Below are positions 8,581 to 18,562 of a stretch of 59,046 bases of DNA, piece after piece. A model generated the notes under the pieces. That model had not been told where the DNA came from and made no database searches. It saw only the letters and a list, made by a program, of their open reading frames with translations. Source of the stretch: an uncultured Alphaproteobacteria bacterium (GTDB lineage: Bacteria; Pseudomonadota; Alphaproteobacteria; HIMB59). The stretch is from NCBI GenBank assembly GCA_902617515.1, contig CACMWX010000005.1, positions 1 to 59,046 of the forward strand, in the 5' to 3' direction. Every line of letters starts with the position of its first letter. Positions within the stretch are counted from its first letter, which is position 1. Made by a program: the position numbers and the translations under genes.

Positions 8581-9210
8581 TTAAGATGTTCTTTTTGATG
8601 CGTATCTTGACATGAAGTTTTCAGCTAAATTCTTTAATATGCTTAATTGTTTGAGTCTTGAAACCCCATCAACTATTCCATCAACTGATTTGCTAATAAA
8701 GTTTTTGGTAGCAATGTCTTTTTCTGACTTGTCGTTAAGCCAATAAATTAATGTGGCAAGATAAATCATTGAAAGCAAACCTCGCTTTGAGTAGTAACTA
8801 AAATCATTCGATTTATCACCTGATAAACTCCATATAAAGTCACTATTTTCATGAAGCATTTTAATGGACATTAATATGTTACCAGGTCTCAAAAGAAATT
8901 TTAACATTTCAGGCAATGCTTTTTTGAGATGACTGTTATTTTCAAATTTTAACTCCATGATAGTTTTAATTTTATCTCTAGTTTTCAATCGTGAGTTGTT
9001 GAAGGAGTTGTAATTCTTCTCAACTTGAATGTTATTTTGAGCAATTATGAATTTTAAGACATCATATTCAAAAGATGGAAATAATTTTGCTAGAACAGAT
9101 GTTGAAATTCTTTGCTTTTTTGCACATTGTAATAGAGTTTCTCTAGACCAACCAAATTTAGGTACTTCGTTAATAAATAAGTTAGCTAATTTTTCTTGCT
9201 TTGACTTCAT
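8581..9210 (-). CDS. COQ9-family protein, ubiquinone biosynthesis accessory
   Basis: 209 aa. An N-terminal TetR-like helical part ([14 protein letters not shown], about 18-31) is followed by the COQ9-type C-terminal half with [19 protein letters not shown] (130-148) and WLNDKS. In eukaryotes COQ9 presents ubiquinone intermediates to COQ7; the bacterial homologue is assumed to do the same. The match is by pattern and by context: in alphaproteobacteria a COQ9-family gene is commonly divergent from rpsU, exactly as here (37-base gap). A UbiB-like kinase gene lies a few kilobases away. Confidence 0.75.
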   Translation of the reverse strand: MKSKQEKLANLFINEVPKFGWSRETLLQCAKKQRISTSVLAKLFPSFEYDVLKFIIAQNNIQVEKNYNSFNNSRLKTRDKIKTIMELKFENNSHLKKALPEMLKFLLRPGNILMSIKMLHENSDFIWSLSGDKSNDFSYYSKRGLLSMIYLATLIYWLNDKSEKDIATKNFISKSVDGIVDGVSRLKQLSILKNLAENFMSRYASKRTS

Positions 9211-9247
9211 ATTTATATATAAATTACGCCTTTATGAGGTTACTAGA

Positions 9248-9448
9248 TTGGCAATAGAAGTTCAAGTCAGAGATAATAATGTTGAGGCTGCTATACGCGT
9301 ACTCAAAAAAAAGCTTTTAAGAGAAGGTATTTTCAAAGAATTGAAGTTAAGAAAAAATTATGAAAAACCATCAGAGAGAAAGCTTCGCGAAAAAGCCGAA
9401 TCAATTAAAAGATTTAAAAAACTTATGCGTAAGAAGAAATTCGACTAG
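9248..9448 (+). CDS. rpsU: 30S ribosomal protein S21
   Basis: 66 aa with the canonical S21 sequence: [36 protein letters not shown] and a basic tail ending RKKKFD. The reading frame stays open far upstream through the antisense of the COQ9 gene, but homology begins at the TTG at 9248. This TTG has a ribosome site TGAGG (9235-9239) eight bases upstream, so a TTG start is chosen; no ATG fits the homology. The stop TAG lies in a CTAG palindrome (9445-9448) that also holds the stop of convergent pntB. S21 is needed for translation initiation on the small subunit. Confidence 0.93.
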   Translation: MAIEVQVRDNNVEAAIRVLKKKLLREGIFKELKLRKNYEKPSERKLREKAESIKRFKKLMRKKKFD

Positions 9449-10836
9449 TTCTCTAGCCCTTTAATTATATCTTCACAAACTTTCTTAGCATCTCCAAATA
9501 GCATTAAGGTATTGTCTCTGAAAAATAATTCATTTTGAACACCTGCATATCCACTAGCCATACCCCTTTTAACGAAAAATACTTGACCAGCATTTTCCAC
9601 ATCTAAAATAGGCATACCATAAATGGCACTCGTCTTATCAGTTTTTGCAGCTGGGTTAGTTACATCATTAGCACCAATCACAAAAGCAACATCAGTCTCA
9701 GAGAAATCTCTGTTAATTTCATCAAGTTCTAGAACTTCATCATAAGGAACATTTGCTTCTGCAAGTAACACGTTCATGTGTCCCGGCATTCTTCCAGCTA
9801 CAGGATGGATTGCATATCTTACTTCTGCACCTGCTGCTTTGAGTAAATCACCCATCTCTCTAAGTGCGTGTTGTGCTTGAGCAACAGCCATTCCGTAACC
9901 AGGAACAATAATTATTGTTTTGCTATTTTTCATCATAAAAGCAGCATCAGCAGCGTTGCCTTGTTTTGCTTGACGATCATCTTTTACTCCGCCAGCACTA
10001 GCTGCTTGTTCACCACCAAATCCTCCAAGTAAAACGTTTAAGAAAGATCTATTCATTCCCTTACACATTATATAACTCAATATAGCTCCTGACGACCCAA
10101 CAAGAGCGCCGGTTATAATCAATAAGTTATTGGATAGAGTGAAACCAATTCCAGCAGCGGCCCATCCAGAATATGAGTTTAACATTGATACAATAACTGG
10201 CATATCTGCTCCTCCAATTGGAACAATTAAAAGTACCCCGATAACAAATGAGGCAAAAACGATAAGCCAAAATAATTCTTGGTTTTGATCGATGCAAAAC
10301 TTAACAATTAAAGCAATAATTCCTAAACCCAAAAGTAAATTAATAAAATGTTGACCTTTGAAAACTAAAGGATTTCCTGAGACAAAACCTTGGAGTTTTC
10401 CAAAAGCTATAATAGATCCTGTAAAAGTCACAGCACCTATTGCTGTTCCAATTGACATTTCTATTAAACTTCCCATCGGAATAGATCCAACGGCGCCTAT
10501 ATTAAAGGCGCTAGGATTGTAATATGCAGATGCAGCAACAAACACAGCGGCTAATCCTACCAAGCTATGGAAAGCAGCAACTAATTGTGGTAATGCAGTC
10601 ATTTGAATTTTAACTGCAATTGATGTTCCAATCAAACCACCTACTAAAAAAGCTATTCCAATTTCTTTATAGCTAAGTACACCAGGATTAGACAGTGTTG
10701 TGACTATGGCTATAGTCATCCCTAAAATTCCTAAAAAATTTCCTCTCCTTGCAGTGGAGGGATGTGATAACCCTCTTAGAGAAAGTATAAATAAAACCGA
10801 TGAAACTAAATATGCTGCAGTTGTTAAAGTTGACAT
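9445..10836 (-). CDS. pntB: NAD(P) transhydrogenase subunit beta
   Basis: 463 aa. The first about 270 residues form many membrane helices; the C-terminal about 170 residues are the NADP-binding domain III with [40 protein letters not shown] and a [11 protein letters not shown] loop. It works with PntAA and PntAB at the inner membrane to make NADPH from NADH using the proton gradient. It is the last gene of the leftward operon pntAA-pntAB-pntB, seven bases after pntAB, and overlaps the rpsU stop by four bases. Sequence and length are normal for the family. Confidence 0.95.
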   Translation of the reverse strand: MSTLTTAAYLVSSVLFILSLRGLSHPSTARRGNFLGILGMTIAIVTTLSNPGVLSYKEIGIAFLVGGLIGTSIAVKIQMTALPQLVAAFHSLVGLAAVFVAASAYYNPSAFNIGAVGSIPMGSLIEMSIGTAIGAVTFTGSIIAFGKLQGFVSGNPLVFKGQHFINLLLGLGIIALIVKFCIDQNQELFWLIVFASFVIGVLLIVPIGGADMPVIVSMLNSYSGWAAAGIGFTLSNNLLIITGALVGSSGAILSYIMCKGMNRSFLNVLLGGFGGEQAASAGGVKDDRQAKQGNAADAAFMMKNSKTIIIVPGYGMAVAQAQHALREMGDLLKAAGAEVRYAIHPVAGRMPGHMNVLLAEANVPYDEVLELDEINRDFSETDVAFVIGANDVTNPAAKTDKTSAIYGMPILDVENAGQVFFVKRGMASGYAGVQNELFFRDNTLMLFGDAKKVCEDIIKGLEN

Positions 10837-10843
10837 TTTTTAC

Positions 10844-11233
10844 CTATTGTTTCTTTTTAAACATGGAGAGCATTCGATTTGTTACAACAAACCCCCCAAA
10901 TATGTTAACGGCAGCAAGAGTTACAGCAACTAAACCAAAATATTTAGAAATGTTACTATCAACAGGTCCTGCGGCCAATAAAGCTCCAACAATAATTACG
11001 GACGAAATGGCGTTTGTGACACCCATCAAAGGACTGTGTAGAGCTGGAGTAACCGACCAAACTACATAATAACCTACAAAACAAGCCAATACCAAAACAG
11101 TTATACCAAAAATAATAAAGTCACTATGGCCCCCAGATGTTTCGGCCACACTAGATGCTAACTGGCTTGCTTCATTTGCAATTTGTTGTGCCTTGTATGA
11201 TAAACTTTCTAATTGATTTGAAATTTCTGACAT
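10844..11233 (-). CDS. pntAB: NAD(P) transhydrogenase subunit alpha part 2
   Basis: 129 aa with a charged, alanine- and serine-rich N-terminus followed by three transmembrane helices carrying the conserved [20 protein letters not shown] segment (about residues 58-77). This is the membrane part that is fused to PntAA in gammaproteobacteria but separate in alphaproteobacteria. It forms part of the proton channel with PntB. It lies 12 bases after pntAA and seven before pntB in one operon. Confidence 0.93.
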   Translation of the reverse strand: MSEISNQLESLSYKAQQIANEASQLASSVAETSGGHSDFIIFGITVLVLACFVGYYVVWSVTPALHSPLMGVTNAISSVIIVGALLAAGPVDSNISKYFGLVAVTLAAVNIFGGFVVTNRMLSMFKKKQ

Positions 11234-11245
11234 AGTAACTCCTTT

Positions 11246-12361
11246 TTATTTTATTAAAATCTTTCCAGCTGAGCAAATCATTGTAGCTTTGATAATTTCA
11301 TCACTTTTATTAATCATAGATTTTTTCTTATCTTCAAAGTTCATTAATTTTAAAAAGTTAGAAATATTTTTTGAAAAAAGGCTTGAGGCATTATTTGCTA
11401 CTCTGCCAGGAACGTTGGCGTGACCTACAATCTTAAGACCATTTTTGGAAACGACTTTTCCAACTTGGCTAAATTCGCAGTTCCCTCCTGATTCTACAGC
11501 TAGATCAACAATAACTGAACCATTTTGCATGTTCTCTAACATTTCTTTTTTCAAAATTAAAGGTGCTTTTCTTCCTGGTATTTGAGCAGTACATATTACA
11601 ATATCCATTGTCTTTAGAGTTTCGGCCAATAAAGCCTCTTGTTTTTTTTGGTACTCTGCACTCATTTCTTTTGCATAACCACCCTTCGTTTCAGCATTCT
11701 TAGACTCCTCATCTTCAACCATAACAAATTTACCACCAAGACTCTCAACTTGCTCTTTTGATGCTATTCTTACGTCTGTAGCAAAAACAATAGCACCTAA
11801 TCTTTTAGCAGTTGCTATAGCTTGTAAACCTGCAACACCTGCACCTATGACTAAAACATTTGCCGGAGTAACTTTACCAGCAGCCGTCATAAATAATGGT
11901 AATACTCTGTTAAATTCTTGAGCAGCATCTATAACCGCATGATATCCTGCTAAATTTGCTTGAGAGGACAAAATATCCATATCTTGAGCTCGAGTAATTC
12001 TTGGGACTAATTCTAAAGCAAAAGCTGATATTTTTTTAGAGTTTAAAATTTTAATACTGTCTTGGTTGTTCTGTATACTGATTTGAGAAATAACCATAGA
12101 ATTATTTTTTAATAGTTTAGACTCGTCTGGGGTTGGGCAATTTATTTTTAAAATAATATCAGAATTCTTAAAAACTTCTTTTGAGGTGGATAGAGTCGCT
12201 CCAGACTCTTTATACGATTTATCATTAAAACCTGAAAGTGAACCTGCCCCCTTTTCAATAAATACTTGGTGACCAGCTTTTACATAGTTTTTTACATCAT
12301 CAGGAGAAATAGAAACTCTATTCTCAAACTTTTTTTTTTCTTTAACTGCGCCTATTATCAT
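11246..12361 (-). CDS. pntAA: NAD(P) transhydrogenase subunit alpha part 1
   Basis: 371 aa, the soluble NAD-binding domain I, related to alanine dehydrogenase. The substrate half begins with GAVKEKKKFENRVSISPDDV; the Rossmann motif is IGAGVAGLQAIATAKRLGA, followed by ATDVR; the RGGYAKEMS-like loop appears as TKGGYAKEMS. It is first in the pnt operon with ribosome site AAAAGGA nine bases before ATG. The 96-base gap behind the UbiB-like gene probably holds the operon promoter. A ten-T run near codons 8-11 is the only low-complexity feature. Confidence 0.94.
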   Translation of the reverse strand: MIIGAVKEKKKFENRVSISPDDVKNYVKAGHQVFIEKGAGSLSGFNDKSYKESGATLSTSKEVFKNSDIILKINCPTPDESKLLKNNSMVISQISIQNNQDSIKILNSKKISAFALELVPRITRAQDMDILSSQANLAGYHAVIDAAQEFNRVLPLFMTAAGKVTPANVLVIGAGVAGLQAIATAKRLGAIVFATDVRIASKEQVESLGGKFVMVEDEESKNAETKGGYAKEMSAEYQKKQEALLAETLKTMDIVICTAQIPGRKAPLILKKEMLENMQNGSVIVDLAVESGGNCEFSQVGKVVSKNGLKIVGHANVPGRVANNASSLFSKNISNFLKLMNFEDKKKSMINKSDEIIKATMICSAGKILIK

Positions 12362-12457
12362 TAGCTTGTTCCTTTTAGAAGGTATGTTGTATATCAGATA
12401 AATCTAATTTGTTAAGTCTAAGATTTATAAAATTTATTAAAAATTTGTTGAAAGTCA

Positions 12458-13786
12458 TCATAAACCGGCAAATTTAAATGCTTTTTTTTGATTGGTTTCA
12501 ACATTTTTAACTGAAAAATCTTTAATTAAGTCATGAAAAAGCTTGTACCAATTTATTTCAGCTTTCAAATGAATAAAAATTGATCCTAAACCAACCGCTG
12601 CTCGATCCATAAATACAAACTCTCTAGGAGGTTTAACTCCTCCATATTTTTTGAGCTCTTTATGGACTTCGCTTGCTATTTTAGCTCCGTAAATACCACT
12701 ATCTGAGTCTTGTATTTTTCGAACCTCATTTTTTAAAATTGGATCATACAAGAATAAAGCCCATTTATTTAAAACATTCATTAATTTATCATCAATGTCT
12801 TTAAACCCCCATACTTGATAAGCAGTTTTTATCTTTTTGTTGTCTTTTTCTTTTAGAGCAAAATAAAGGTCAATTACGCCCTTTACAAACTTAGGTGGAA
12901 AAATTCTGACACAACCATAATCAAATAGATTAATATTATTTTTATTATCTACTGAGTAATTACCTAAGTGTGGATCTCCATGAATTATACCGTATTTATA
13001 AAAAGGTAAGTACCATGCCATAAATAATTTTTTTGCTAATTCATTTCTAGTTTTTTGTGGTGCATTTTTATATTCAATTAATTTTTTACCGTTAAGGAAT
13101 TCCATAACTAAAAGCCTGTTTGTAGATATTTTTTCGTAAACATTTGGAATTTTGATATAAGAGTTATTTTTATGAATAAATTTAAAAATTTTTAAATGTT
13201 TGTTTTCTAAACTATAATTTAATTCTTCTTTTAGTCTTGCTTCTATTTCTTTATAGATCTCTCTAATTTGTATTGATTTATTATAACTAGAGTAAATTTT
13301 AAATATTATTTTTAATTGGTTTAAGTCAGCCTCTACAGCTGAAGACATATCAGGGTATTGGAGCTTACACGCAACATAATCATTGGTTTTCAATTTGGCC
13401 TTGTGAACCTGACCTAAAGAGGCAGCAAAACTTGCTTCTTGATTGAATTCTTTAAAATTATTTTGCCAATTTTCACCTAATTCAGCTTTCATTCTTCTTT
13501 TTACAAACACCCAAGACATCGGAGGTGCATTTGACTGTAATTCAGCTAATTTTCTTGCATATTCCTCAGGCAGTAAATCAGGTATAGTAGCGCTTAGTTG
13601 TGCCACTTTCATCAAAGGTCCTTTTAAATTACCTAAGATCTCTGTAATTTGAGCCGCATATTTTTGATCGCTCAAATCAAAATTTAAATATTTTTTTCCA
13701 GCAAATTTCGTAGCTAAAGAAGTCATGGAAGTTGTGACTTTTGAGTACCTTTTTACTCTTGAAACTAAATTATTTTCTTCTTTCAT
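12458..13786 (-). CDS. ABC1/UbiB-family atypical kinase
   Basis: 442 aa. UbiB-family landmarks are present: the KxGQ-like N-terminal motif as GPLMKVAQLSATIPDLLP (here KVAQ rather than KxGQ), the alanine-rich FAASLGQVHKAKL loop, Lys in ACKLQYPD, Glu-rich EIEARLKEELNY, and the catalytic HGDPHLGNY plus FDYGCVR (DFG equivalent). Such proteins are needed for ubiquinone synthesis or lipid homeostasis; the Coq8/UbiB members bind the inner membrane. It lacks the two C-terminal helices of classic UbiB, so it may be the second soluble paralogue found in many alphaproteobacteria. It starts six bases after pepF on the same strand. Confidence 0.83.
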   Translation of the reverse strand: MKEENNLVSRVKRYSKVTTSMTSLATKFAGKKYLNFDLSDQKYAAQITEILGNLKGPLMKVAQLSATIPDLLPEEYARKLAELQSNAPPMSWVFVKRRMKAELGENWQNNFKEFNQEASFAASLGQVHKAKLKTNDYVACKLQYPDMSSAVEADLNQLKIIFKIYSSYNKSIQIREIYKEIEARLKEELNYSLENKHLKIFKFIHKNNSYIKIPNVYEKISTNRLLVMEFLNGKKLIEYKNAPQKTRNELAKKLFMAWYLPFYKYGIIHGDPHLGNYSVDNKNNINLFDYGCVRIFPPKFVKGVIDLYFALKEKDNKKIKTAYQVWGFKDIDDKLMNVLNKWALFLYDPILKNEVRKIQDSDSGIYGAKIASEVHKELKKYGGVKPPREFVFMDRAAVGLGSIFIHLKAEINWYKLFHDLIKDFSVKNVETNQKKAFKFAGL

Positions 13787-13792
13787 TTTAAG

Positions 13793-15544
13793 CTAAATAC
13801 TTTTTTCAAACTCATCTATCAGACCTGAAATCATTGAGAGGCCTTTTTCCCAACTATTTTTTTGTTTGAGATCTACATTAAATGGTTTTAAAACTTCACT
13901 ATAATGTTTAGAACCACCGCTTTTTAAAAGATTAATGTAACTTTCCTTAAAGTTTGGTAGGCCCTCATCATAAAGTTGAATCAAAATATTTACTAAACAA
14001 TCTCCAAAAGCATATGCATATACATAAAAAGGGGTATGAATAAAATGAGGTATGTATGTCCAAAAATATCTATATCCATCTGTTAATTCAATATTAGGCC
14101 CAAGACTTTCTGATTGTGTTTTCATCCAAAAATCACAAAGTTGATCAGATGATAATTCTTCTTTTTTTCTCTCATTATGAACCAACTTTTCAAATTCAAA
14201 AAATGATATTTGCCTGATAACAGTGTTAATCATGTCTTCTATTTTTGATGCTAAAAGATATTTTCTGGTACTCTTATCACTATCTTCAAGTAGTGTTCGA
14301 AAAGTCATCATCTCTCCGAAAACACTTGCTGTCTCTGCCAGAGTAAGTGGGGTGCTGGATAACAACAAACCTTGTTTAGCAGACAAATATTGGTGACATC
14401 CATGTCCGAGTTCATGAGCTAATGTCATTACATCTCTGGTCTTACCATGGAAGTTTGTCAAAATATAAGGGTGAATTGAAGGGATTGTAGAAGCTGCAAA
14501 TGCTCCTGGAGATTTACCAGATTTCAACTCAGCATCAATCCAACTGTTATTAAAAAATAATAATACGATATCTTTAAAACTCTCATCAAAGTTAGCATAT
14601 GAGCGGATTACAATATCTTTTGCCTCAGACCAATTTATCTTTTTATTTGGTGAGTCAGGATAAGGCGCGTTTCTATCCCAATAATTTAGTTTTTCTTGAT
14701 TAAAAAGTTTGGCCTTAATTTTATAGTAACGATGTGAAATATTCTTGTAGTTTGAAGTAACACTCTCAGTTAGTGCGTCAACAACTTCATTTTCAACATT
14801 ATTCGCTAAATTTCTTGAGTCTGTTGGAAATTTGTATTTTCTCCACTTATCATTAGTAATTTTATCTTTTGCAAGAGTGTTTGTTATAAAAGAAAAAGTT
14901 TTTACATTCGATTTAAAAACATCTTCAATACTTTTTGCTGCTTTTTTTCTGGTAGTTGCTTTATGATCAGATAATAAATTTAAAGCTTCTGAACTATTTA
15001 AATCTTTATCATCGATTTTAAATTTTAAATCATTTATTTGTTCTTCAAAGAATCTCACCCATGAAGAGTTAGAGGTTAAATTCTTATCAAGGAAAATCAT
15101 TTCACTTTTTTCATCAAGTTGATGTTGTTTATATCTACGAATGTTAATTAACCAATTTTTATATTTGCCAGCATTTGATAAAAATTTTTCAAATTCTGGG
15201 TCATTTGTAGCATTTATTTCGTTTGTAAAAAAAATCAAGTTTGATGATATCTCTGTAAGTTTTTCATTTATACCTTGATAGAATTGAACCGTCTCTTGGT
15301 TGTTCATATTTGTTGCGTATATCAAAAAAGCAAAATTTCCAATCTTGTCACCAAGTTCATTACCGTCTTCATACTCTTTTATAATGCTTTCGAGATTTTG
15401 AGCTTGATTAACTAATTGACCTTTATATTTTTTGTTGAAAGATTTAGAAAAATTTCTATATTTTTCGAGATCAAGATCAATTCCTTTGTCTTTTATAGAA
15501 GAGTAAAAATCTCCTAAATTCCAATTCGGCAATTTCTCGGTCAT
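13793..15544 (-). CDS. pepF: oligoendopeptidase F (M3 family)
   Basis: 583 aa, normal length for M3B peptidases. The zinc site is HELGH (His377, Glu378, His381) within MTLAHELGHGCHQ, with the third ligand in the ETASVFGEM segment downstream. The C-terminal TDGYRYFWTYIPHF region with tyrosines that contact substrate is conserved. It cleaves short peptides in the cytoplasm. It is preceded five bases upstream by the DUF1244 gene and followed six bases on by the UbiB-like kinase, so the three are probably one transcript. Confidence 0.92.
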   Translation of the reverse strand: MTEKLPNWNLGDFYSSIKDKGIDLDLEKYRNFSKSFNKKYKGQLVNQAQNLESIIKEYEDGNELGDKIGNFAFLIYATNMNNQETVQFYQGINEKLTEISSNLIFFTNEINATNDPEFEKFLSNAGKYKNWLINIRRYKQHQLDEKSEMIFLDKNLTSNSSWVRFFEEQINDLKFKIDDKDLNSSEALNLLSDHKATTRKKAAKSIEDVFKSNVKTFSFITNTLAKDKITNDKWRKYKFPTDSRNLANNVENEVVDALTESVTSNYKNISHRYYKIKAKLFNQEKLNYWDRNAPYPDSPNKKINWSEAKDIVIRSYANFDESFKDIVLLFFNNSWIDAELKSGKSPGAFAASTIPSIHPYILTNFHGKTRDVMTLAHELGHGCHQYLSAKQGLLLSSTPLTLAETASVFGEMMTFRTLLEDSDKSTRKYLLASKIEDMINTVIRQISFFEFEKLVHNERKKEELSSDQLCDFWMKTQSESLGPNIELTDGYRYFWTYIPHFIHTPFYVYAYAFGDCLVNILIQLYDEGLPNFKESYINLLKSGGSKHYSEVLKPFNVDLKQKNSWEKGLSMISGLIDEFEKSI

Positions 15545-15549
15545 CTAAA

Positions 15550-15843
15550 CTATTTTTTTTTAAATTGTTTTATTTGTTCTTTTGTTGCCTCTGATTGATA
15601 TTTACTTTTCCATTCAGAATAAGCCATTCCATAAATAATCTTTCTTGATTCCTCATAGTCTAGATCATAGTTTTCCTCTTTTGCATATTTTACATACCAT
15701 TTTGATAAACAATTTCTGCAAAATCCACTCAGATTCATCAGGTCAATATTTTGTACGTCAGACCTATCTCTTAAATGATTAATTAGATGATCAAATACGT
15801 TAGCTTTAATTTTGTACTCTTGTTCTTTTGATATTTTACTCAT
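15550..15843 (-). CDS. DUF1244-family small protein
   Basis: 97 aa, mostly helical. The pattern VFDHLINHLRDRSDVQNIDLMNLSGFCRNCLSKWY, split here as VFDHLINHLRDRSDVQNID and SGFCRNCLSKWY, is typical of the DUF1244 family, common in alphaproteobacteria and of unknown function. A CxxC pair (FCRNC, about residues 48-51) could bind metal but only two cysteines are present. The C-terminal helix KIIYGMAYSEWKSKYQ is also family-like. First in a leftward set with pepF and the UbiB-like kinase; 47 bases separate it from divergent pyk. Confidence 0.85.
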   Translation of the reverse strand: MSKISKEQEYKIKANVFDHLINHLRDRSDVQNIDLMNLSGFCRNCLSKWYVKYAKEENYDLDYEESRKIIYGMAYSEWKSKYQSEATKEQIKQFKKK

Positions 15844-15890
15844 GGTAATTTACTAATATCATGTTATTTATTAATTTCTAAACAAATCAA

Positions 15891-17327
15891 ATGAGACTTA
15901 GAAACCGTAAAGCCAAAATTGTTGCAACTTTAGGACCAGCCTGTGAGACTGAAAAAGCTATTGAGAAATTATTTTTATCTGGTGCTGACGTATTTCGTCT
16001 TAATTTTAGTCATGGTGACCATGAGGATCACAGAAAAAAAGTTAAAATTATCAGAAATTTAGAGAAAAAACATGATCGTTATATTTGTATTTTAGGTGAC
16101 TTACAGGGTCCCAAATTCAGAGTTGGTAGATTTCTAAATATCAAAGAACAACTAAAAAAAAACCAAATATTTACTTTTGATCAAAATAAAAAAGACGGTG
16201 ACAGTTCTAGAGTCTACTTGCCTCACAAAGAAATTTTCAAATCTATAGCAATCGGACAAAGGCTGTTAGTGAATGATGGTAAGGTAAGGTTAAAAGTAAA
16301 ATCAAAATCTGCATCTGCAATTAAATGTGTTGTTACAGATGGTGGAGAAATTTCTAATAACAAAGGATTGAATATTCCAGATACAAAACTTGATTTAAAA
16401 ATAATTACTCCAAAAGATAAAAAAGATTTAGAGCTAGCTATTAAACTTGATGTTGATTGGATAGCTCTTTCATTTATTCAAACTACAAAAGATTTATTAA
16501 CAGCAAAAAAACTTATTCCTGCAAAATTTAAAGTGATGGTTAAAGTGGAAAAACCCTCTGCTATGAAAGAAATTGAGTCGATAACTGAAAATTCTGATGG
16601 AATAATGGTTGCTAGAGGAGATCTGGGTGTTGAAACCAACCCTGAAGATGTGCCAATTCATCAAAGAACAATGGTCGCTGCTTGCAGGAAATATGGAAAG
16701 CCATGTATTGTTGCAACCCAAATGCTTGAGAGTATGATTGACTCACCTACTCCAACAAGGGCTGAGGCCTCTGATGTCGCTACAGCAGTATTTCAAGGAG
16801 TAGACGCTGTAATGTTATCTGCAGAGTCAGCTGCTGGTAATTATCCCAAAGAGTCTGTGGAAATGATGAATAAAATTATTAAACGCGTTGAAAGTGATCC
16901 TAAATATTTAGCTAATATTCAAAATTATAATTTGAATATGGTAAAAACATCAACAGAGGCTATAGCTACTGCGGCACTTGAAGTAGCCACCATTGCTGAG
17001 TGTAATTGTATTGCAACATTTTCTCAATCAGGAAGATCTGTTTTAAGAGTCGCAAGGATGAGGCCTGATGTGACCTTAATAGGATTAACAACTAAAAAAA
17101 AAGTTGCTCGTCAAAATGCTTTAACTTGGGGTACTTTTATGGATGTTGTAGATGAAATTTCATCATCAACTGAGATGGTTGACCGTGCATGTAAAATAGC
17201 AAAGGTAAGAAAAATTCTAAAACATGGTGAAAAAATAATAATCACAGCTGGAGTGCCTTTTGGAAAAGTTGGAAATACAAATATTCTTCGAATAGCTAAA
17301 ATTATTTCTAATAGTAAATTAACTTAA
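15891..17327 (+). CDS. pyk: pyruvate kinase
   Basis: 478 aa, full length. It has the N-terminal KIVATLGPACETEKAI, the nucleotide/PEP strand FRLNFSHGDHEDH, the catalytic VKVEKPSAMKEIE, GDLGVE for magnesium binding, and TQMLESMIDSPTPTRAEASD. The C-terminal domain has the SGRSVLRVARMRP effector region. It converts PEP and ADP to pyruvate and ATP in glycolysis. Divergent from the DUF1244 gene across 47 bases; the 3' end overlaps the convergent aspartate aminotransferase gene by nine bases. Confidence 0.96.
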   Translation: MRLRNRKAKIVATLGPACETEKAIEKLFLSGADVFRLNFSHGDHEDHRKKVKIIRNLEKKHDRYICILGDLQGPKFRVGRFLNIKEQLKKNQIFTFDQNKKDGDSSRVYLPHKEIFKSIAIGQRLLVNDGKVRLKVKSKSASAIKCVVTDGGEISNNKGLNIPDTKLDLKIITPKDKKDLELAIKLDVDWIALSFIQTTKDLLTAKKLIPAKFKVMVKVEKPSAMKEIESITENSDGIMVARGDLGVETNPEDVPIHQRTMVAACRKYGKPCIVATQMLESMIDSPTPTRAEASDVATAVFQGVDAVMLSAESAAGNYPKESVEMMNKIIKRVESDPKYLANIQNYNLNMVKTSTEAIATAALEVATIAECNCIATFSQSGRSVLRVARMRPDVTLIGLTTKKKVARQNALTWGTFMDVVDEISSSTEMVDRACKIAKVRKILKHGEKIIITAGVPFGKVGNTNILRIAKIISNSKLT

Positions 17328-18515
17328 TTTAGAACAAGCAGTTTTAATTCTTTGGCAGGCATCCTCTAATATTGAGTCTGAGGTTGCATAAGATATTCGA
17401 AAGAAACCCTCTAGCCCAAATGCAGAACCTTGTACACCTGCAACACCAACCTCTTCAAGAAGATAATCCATAAAGTCACCATCAGTTGAGAGTTTTTTAC
17501 CAGATTCCGTTGTCTTACCTAAAACTCCTTTACATGAAGCAAAAACATAAAAAGCACCCTCTGGAGTTCTGCAAGACAATCCAGGTGTTTCATTTAAATG
17601 TTTTACAACTAAATTACGCCTTCTAAGAAAAGATTCATTGTTTGATATGATAAAACTTTGATCTCCATTTAATGCCTCAACAGAAGCCGCCATTGATATT
17701 GATGCTGTTGAAGATACATTTTGTGATTGAACTTTGTTCATTGCATTGATGAGACTAACTGGACCTGCTGCGTAGCCTACTCTCCAGCCTGTCATACAAT
17801 AAGACTTGGATAATCCATTCATCGTTAACGTTCTTTCTTTTAAAAATGGGCAAACTTCAGCTATTGTTTTGAACTCATTTGTGTCGTAAACGATCTTTTC
17901 ATAAATATCATCTGATAAAATAAAAATATTTTTATAACTTTTAAGAACATCTCCTATAGCTACCAATTCCTCTTTGGTATACATAGATCCAGTCGGATTA
18001 CTTGGGCTGTTTAGCATAAGCCATTTTGTTTTTGAAGATATATTTTTCTCCAAATCCTCAGGTGTGATTTTAAAACCATTTTGCTCACCACACTCAACTA
18101 TAATGGGTTTTCCATCATTTAAAATTACAATATCGGGGTAACTCACCCAATATGGAGCAGGGATTATAACTTCATCACCTTGATTAATAGTTGCTGAGAA
18201 AGCATTATAAATTATATGCTTTCCACCAACTCCAACTGTAATATTACCAAGTTCATAATCTAAGTTATTATCTCTTTGAAATTTTTTTTGAATTGCGACT
18301 TGCAGGTCTGGTGTTCCTTTACCTGGTACATACTTAGTAAAACCCATATTTATAGCCTCAATAGCTGCGCTTTTAATGTGATCAGGTGTATCAAAATCTG
18401 GTTCTCCAGCTGCTAAAACAATCACATCCTTACCTGCTCTTTTCAGTTCCTGGGCCTTCATATTGGTAGCTATTGTTAATGATGGTTTTATGTTATTTAC
18501 TCTATTTGAAATCAT
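17319..18515 (-). CDS. aspC: class I aspartate aminotransferase
   Basis: 398 aa, fold type I PLP enzyme of the Ib aspartate/prephenate aminotransferase type common in alphaproteobacteria. AGEPDFDTPDHIK and PGKGTPDLQ near the N-terminus, NSPSNPTGSMY (Asn and substrate contact), SDDIYEKIVYD (Asp that holds the PLP pyridine) and NGLSKSYCMTGWRVGY with the Schiff-base lysine are all intact. It interconverts aspartate/2-oxoglutarate and oxaloacetate/glutamate and may also transaminate prephenate. Convergent with pyk (9-base overlap) and divergent from uvrB (47-base gap). Confidence 0.93.
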   Translation of the reverse strand: MISNRVNNIKPSLTIATNMKAQELKRAGKDVIVLAAGEPDFDTPDHIKSAAIEAINMGFTKYVPGKGTPDLQVAIQKKFQRDNNLDYELGNITVGVGGKHIIYNAFSATINQGDEVIIPAPYWVSYPDIVILNDGKPIIVECGEQNGFKITPEDLEKNISSKTKWLMLNSPSNPTGSMYTKEELVAIGDVLKSYKNIFILSDDIYEKIVYDTNEFKTIAEVCPFLKERTLTMNGLSKSYCMTGWRVGYAAGPVSLINAMNKVQSQNVSSTASISMAASVEALNGDQSFIISNNESFLRRRNLVVKHLNETPGLSCRTPEGAFYVFASCKGVLGKTTESGKKLSTDGDFMDYLLEEVGVAGVQGSAFGLEGFFRISYATSDSILEDACQRIKTACSKLS

Positions 18516-18562
18516 TTTTTTTATTTAGTTATCTATAAACTTATTTATAAATTTCTACAAGT

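Noticed and set aside
9047..9247. N-terminal extension of the S21 frame through the antisense of the COQ9 gene
   Set aside because: S21 homology begins at the TTG at 9248, which has its own ribosome site; the extension has no relation to S21 and is antisense to a real gene.
18530..18560. TATAAA-CTTA-TTTATA inverted repeat between aspC and uvrB
   Set aside because: It consists almost only of A and T and is best explained by overlapping -10 elements of two divergent promoters; no LexA-type box (GAAC/GTTC) is present.
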